From the NCBI GenBank assembly GCA_938009275.1, contig CALLHY010000045.1, positions 29,846 through 93,845 on the forward strand: DNA of 64,000 nucleotides, read 5' to 3'. Under the pieces are notes generated by a model. That model worked only from the letters and a program-made list of their open reading frames with translations. It was not told the origin of the DNA and did no database searches. Origin of the DNA: an uncultured bacterium (GTDB lineage Bacteria > Cloacimonadota > Cloacimonadia > Cloacimonadales > Cloacimonadaceae). Below are positions 60,702-64,000 of the stretch, one piece after another (position 1 is the stretch's first letter; every line of letters begins with the position of its first letter). A program made the translations under genes and the position numbers.

Positions 60702-60775
60702 TAATGGATTACTGATTGATAGCGGGCTTGTTAGGCATCCATAACTGCCAGCTTAATAGTGCATATATAACCCCC

Positions 60776-60830
60776 CCCACGTTGTTTCCAAGGGCTGATG
60801 AGACATCACCTGAAAAAACGTGGGTTTGTT
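60776..60830 (+). terminator. Branched terminator after fhs
   Basis: Outer stem CCCACGTTGTTT (60776-60787) pairs with AAAAAACGTGGG (60813-60824) with one mismatch; TTTGTTTT follows. An inner hairpin (60793-60810, GG.TGATG/CATCACC with a bulged C) fills the loop. Confidence 0.75.
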
Positions 60831-60845
60831 TTAATAATGTTGGAA

Positions 60846-63626
60846 TTAATAACGGCAAATCTTCTTGATTAATACTCTCTTATTATCAACGCTAAGTTTA
60901 ACGAGATAAATTCCGCTTGCAGAAACTCTGCCATGTTCATCTGTTCCATCCCAATGATAGCTGAAGCCACCATCCGTGTTTTTTGTTGCTCCGGAGAGAC
61001 TTTTAACCTTTTGCCCTCTTAAATTGAATATATCAACCTGATGAGGGTGGTTACCTGACAGCTTCACACTTAAACTAAGATCGCTGTGCATAGGATTTGG
61101 ATAGACAGAGAGGCTTGATTCCAGGACAGACGGAGCTATAGGATCCGTGTTGATAACCGGGAATGATGCTCGGACATGACTGATCACGCTGGGAGAAGGG
61201 TTCCCACTCGGTAGGGGAGGCAAATGGCTGGTAACGAACAAGTCAACCGAGTTATCACCAGAAGCAACTAAGTATAGACGATCTCGCGGAGTTAAGGTGA
61301 TTGGCTCAGGCAATACCACGGTTTCCAGTAGGGTCGGTTGTAGATTTTGATGTAAATCCCATAGGGTTATCTGACCGCTTAGCTCATATTTTGCCATTAT
61401 TGCGCGATTATTTCCGAGTACCACAATGTCGTTCATTTTGGTGCTGACCGGAATCAATGATTGCTCTTGCACTGTGCCATCTGTGCTGGAGAGATACTTT
61501 AGCACCATGTTTTGTTCTTCTGAGTTCTCCAATAACTGATATACTACCGGCTCATTACCGTTCTTTATTGCAGTGGAAACTATAGTACCATCACTCAGCG
61601 TAGCATCAGAGAGATCGTTGATAACACCACCTGCTTCGCTAATCAAGATATCATTTACGCTATAAAGGGCATTATTTCCCTTGCGGGTAAAGCTCTTTCC
61701 GTTAGTAAGCTTAAATTGGGGTTTGAAAAACCTGTGCTCAAAGTCAGTATTAGGCGAGGTTGCGTGCTTACTATCCAGCATCAATCCAAATCCCCAAAGC
61801 CCGTTATCACCATTGTTGGATGCATGGCTAAGAGTGTTGCGGAGATCTGCGGAGTGGCTTTTCCTATATCCTATTCCCTGTCCGCTAGTTCCGGGGTAGT
61901 TTCTGGTTGTTAGCTGAACAACAGTGGTGGGAGTTAATGCGATGGTCTGTGTATTCGAATAAGGTTCTGATGATGACCCACAATAGTCTATTTGAGGGTT
62001 CCATATTCCGTTTGAAGGGTGCTCATTATCATAATGTGACCTGCGCATATATCCAAAACGCCTTTGTACTATGGATCCCCAGATATTCAGTTTTCCGCGT
62101 TCCAGATATGGTGCTTGCTCAGGATAGAGCGGATTGTACCACGGGTAGTCCAAATTTGGTGGCCAGGGGGCATCAGCACTTTGCGGAAAGCGGTTGCGAT
62201 GCAAATCAATCATGTCCAAATAGACGGTTTCGCCATTGGATAAAATGATTTCCTGGGGCTCTATAGAACCATGGGGATGCTGGTATTCAAAGGTGAACAT
62301 CCCATCGCTGCGGCTATCTCCATTGCCATCACCCAAAGCGTATAGAGAAGCATAGATATGAATGGGGTGCTGTGCATCCCTGCACAGTGGGTGTACCCGA
62401 TGGCTTGTAATGGGATCGCGATATCCGTATTTAAGCAAGATGCTTTTTTCCGATACCAGGTTTACAGAGTCTACCATGTTATCGGGATAGGGCGATAGTC
62501 CCGGGGTAGTATTTGTTAAGGTAATATCGCCAATAATCATAACGGTATCGGCAGCACACCAGGTTTGGTGTCCACTGAATTGCCCTCTAATCCATAGCTT
62601 ACTATTCACAAAAAAAGTGCCATAATCGGTTGTTCCGCTTGGTAGAGCAGTCCATAATGTATCCCGAACTGAAAAGACGTTAGTATAGGTGCTCGGCGAA
62701 TCGATGACGAAAGGATGGTTAGGGTAATCGCTCCAAACATTTAGGCTAGCCACACGGGGAGGCTGAATGATGCCAAGCAGGGCTGTGTATGTATTCCCGC
62801 TAACTGTTACCATAACAATGTGGTCGGGGTTATAATCTGATGCACCAACCAATTGAGCATTCTGGCGTACCAAGCTTGCATTCGGCAACTCCAGTCTCGG
62901 AGCTTTGGTTAATAATCCACCCTGGAAGATTTGTCCCATGGGATATGTGTCAGGGCAATCAACTACTCCGCTCACTACAACGGGGGCTAAGAATCTGGGC
63001 AATGCCTCGGGGTCTGTCATACTCCCTGCCTGAATGTGGATGTCGCCATTAATACGTACTGGTCCGTTAAATGTATCATTTCCGGTAAAAGTAACTCTTG
63101 TTTCGTTCATGCTTTCATGTGTGTTCATAAACATTTGTGGAGCAGCAAATTCGTTTGTTCCTGGTATCACGAAATCAGATTGCGAGTTTTCTGGATATGG
63201 CATGATGATGTTGAAGAGGTTTATATCGGTGCCATTCTTTTCCATATAGGGGCTACTATCGAATGAGCCGTCCCAAGTTTCTGGCTCTTGCCAGGTAACT
63301 CCCCCATCCTGTGACACCGAGTAGTATTTCCCAGCCGTTATTATGCAGTCCTGATTATTCACCGAAAGAGTTGGGGTAACATTACTTCCAAAAAACACGT
63401 TAAAGATGCTGTTGTTAGCCACCCAGTCTACACCTTGGTTGGTGCTACGATAGAGCACAATCTGTAGTGTTGAGTTGCGAGCAGCATACATAATGGTGTC
63501 TCCCGAGGCATAAACTGCCATTTTGCCTGCAATATACCCGCGTTCCAAGGTGTTGAATTCGCCTACTTCTGCTAATAGCAAAGTAGCTACCACGCATACC
63601 AGTAATGTTAAAACTGGTAATCTCAT
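60846..63626 (-). CDS. Large secreted protein with T9SS-type sorting domain
   Basis: The 926-residue protein has a signal peptide (MRLPVLTLLVCVVATLLLA). A repeated-strand region of about 800 residues includes exo-alpha-sialidase/BNR-like stretches (YRSTNQGVDWVANNSIF, YSVSQDGGVTWQEPETWDG) and a polymorphic-repeat-like middle (DTVMIIGDITLTNTTPG). The end is a classical sorting domain: SSLSVYPNPMHSDLSLSVKL ... HQVDIFNLRGQKVKSLSG ... YHWDGTDEHGRVSASGIYLVKLSVDNKRVLIKKI. It is therefore a surface or released cargo protein; the substrate is unknown. Confidence 0.82.
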   Translation of the reverse strand: MRLPVLTLLVCVVATLLLAEVGEFNTLERGYIAGKMAVYASGDTIMYAARNSTLQIVLYRSTNQGVDWVANNSIFNVFFGSNVTPTLSVNNQDCIITAGKYYSVSQDGGVTWQEPETWDGSFDSSPYMEKNGTDINLFNIIMPYPENSQSDFVIPGTNEFAAPQMFMNTHESMNETRVTFTGNDTFNGPVRINGDIHIQAGSMTDPEALPRFLAPVVVSGVVDCPDTYPMGQIFQGGLLTKAPRLELPNASLVRQNAQLVGASDYNPDHIVMVTVSGNTYTALLGIIQPPRVASLNVWSDYPNHPFVIDSPSTYTNVFSVRDTLWTALPSGTTDYGTFFVNSKLWIRGQFSGHQTWCAADTVMIIGDITLTNTTPGLSPYPDNMVDSVNLVSEKSILLKYGYRDPITSHRVHPLCRDAQHPIHIYASLYALGDGNGDSRSDGMFTFEYQHPHGSIEPQEIILSNGETVYLDMIDLHRNRFPQSADAPWPPNLDYPWYNPLYPEQAPYLERGKLNIWGSIVQRRFGYMRRSHYDNEHPSNGIWNPQIDYCGSSSEPYSNTQTIALTPTTVVQLTTRNYPGTSGQGIGYRKSHSADLRNTLSHASNNGDNGLWGFGLMLDSKHATSPNTDFEHRFFKPQFKLTNGKSFTRKGNNALYSVNDILISEAGGVINDLSDATLSDGTIVSTAIKNGNEPVVYQLLENSEEQNMVLKYLSSTDGTVQEQSLIPVSTKMNDIVVLGNNRAIMAKYELSGQITLWDLHQNLQPTLLETVVLPEPITLTPRDRLYLVASGDNSVDLFVTSHLPPLPSGNPSPSVISHVRASFPVINTDPIAPSVLESSLSVYPNPMHSDLSLSVKLSGNHPHQVDIFNLRGQKVKSLSGATKNTDGGFSYHWDGTDEHGRVSASGIYLVKLSVDNKRVLIKKICRY

Positions 63627-63859
63627 ACTTCCCTCATTACATTGGATTAGTCTTTACGGTTTATTCTGTTTCACATCCATCTCAGCCAAATGATAGAGTT
63701 CAAAACACTTTGCCAAATCATCATAGATATGTGCAATACCAGTTTGGTTCTCATCCATATCGCACAAGACAACGATTATTAGACATTATCGCAGGTCTAT
63801 GAAATCGCTTCCATAAGCCAATAATTAATCCCAACCGATAGTCAATCAGTACAAAAATA

Positions 63860-63889
63860 ATAATAACACCATGTTGGCAAATCTGTCAA
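63860..63889 (-). promoter_or_regulatory. Sigma-70 promoter of the 926-residue secreted protein
   Basis: On the minus strand TTGACA (63889-63884), an 18-base spacer and TATTAT (63865-63860) form a near-consensus promoter. The start point would be near 63853, leaving a leader of about 225 bases. Confidence 0.7.
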
Positions 63890-63931
63890 CAGTTTTTTTC
63901 AATTCTAGCAATTTGCATGTCGAACATATAA

Positions 63932-63959
63932 AAAGCCCCGAACTGATGTTCGGGGCTTT
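63932..63959 (-). terminator. Intrinsic terminator at the right edge
   Basis: A 12-bp stem AAAGCCCCGAAC / GTTCGGGGCTTT with a TGAT loop. On the minus strand it ends in TTTTTATAT, which fits a gene arriving from beyond 64000. Confidence 0.8.
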
Positions 63960-64000
63960 ATTTTGTGGGTTAACTTGCTTTAAGTTAACTTACTTCATCA

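Larger units (their letters stand above)
63627..64000. other. Promoter region and right-edge spacer
   Basis: No complete gene is seen. It contains a long leader of about 225 bases for the 926-residue gene, its sigma-70 promoter (63860-63889), and a terminator (63932-63959) for a minus-strand gene that probably enters from the right edge. All three minus-strand frames close within about 20 bases of the edge, so almost none of that gene is visible. Confidence 0.55.

Noticed and set aside
60793..60818. CTGATGAG...GAAA resembling a hammerhead ribozyme core
   Set aside because: The required stems around the core do not form; the bases instead pair as a simple hairpin inside the fhs terminator.

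Overview
The window reads as chromosomal DNA of an anaerobic, diderm, amino-acid or organic-acid fermenting bacterium. The combination of a sodium-pumping decarboxylase operon, a superoxide reductase/rubrerythrin/rubredoxin cluster, FlgD-like C-terminal sorting domains on secreted proteins, PorV-like and Omp85-like barrels and a large type IV pilus locus suits the Candidatus Cloacimonadota (Cloacimonas-like). That placement is an inference from gene content; there is no rRNA here. No rRNA, tRNA, CRISPR array or phage was recognised.

Layout. 1-7.0 kb: a glycine-rich pilin-like gene, an Eis-like acetyltransferase, gcvH, then a tight gmk / omega-like / uracil-DNA glycosylase / metallophosphoesterase run, a DUF486 membrane protein and a convergent iron-alcohol dehydrogenase/AhpD-like pair. 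7.1-13.66 kb: a 6.55-kb mobile element with inverted ends, repeated TGTCACAGTGGT sites and a perfect 5-bp target duplication (AGCAT). It carries a Mu-type transposase truncated before its catalytic domain and one 1645-residue secreted multidomain protein. 13.7-19.9 kb: repeat-rich spacer, polA, an Omp85-like barrel gene with an in-frame TGA near its end, and rplU-rpmA.

20-36.5 kb: a type IV pilus locus. A pilin gene lies behind a near-perfect sigma-54 promoter, followed by pilC, pilB, three leaderless pilin-like genes (one with a LamG domain), a PilS-like sensor without an ATPase domain, a receiver/cNMP-fold regulator, pilT, a PilM-PilN-like fusion, a PilO/PilP-like gene, a short secretin and a hybrid histidine kinase. 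36.7-40.6 kb: a lipoprotein, then the oxygen-defence genes (superoxide reductase, rubrerythrin, rubredoxin, ferritin-like) and tsaB. 40.7-47.5 kb, minus strand: acyl-CoA ligase, a CsgG/DUF4810/DUF799 lipoprotein operon, an RlmD-like methyltransferase and HtpX. 47.9-53.6 kb, minus strand: serA, a four-helix-bundle ORF between inverted 8-bp repeat arrays, and the methylmalonyl-CoA-type sodium-pump decarboxylase operon (alpha, gamma-like, tandem biotinyl carrier, beta). 54.1-64 kb: an EamA transporter, a FetAB-like ABC exporter, small outer-membrane and sorting-domain proteins, fhs and a 926-residue secreted protein with a C-terminal sorting domain.

The three points most worth following are the mobile element with its adhesin-like cargo, the divergent pilus system (leaderless pilins, degenerate two-component pair, fused assembly proteins) and the TGA codon in the Omp85-like gene. 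Several palindromic repeat families are scattered between genes.
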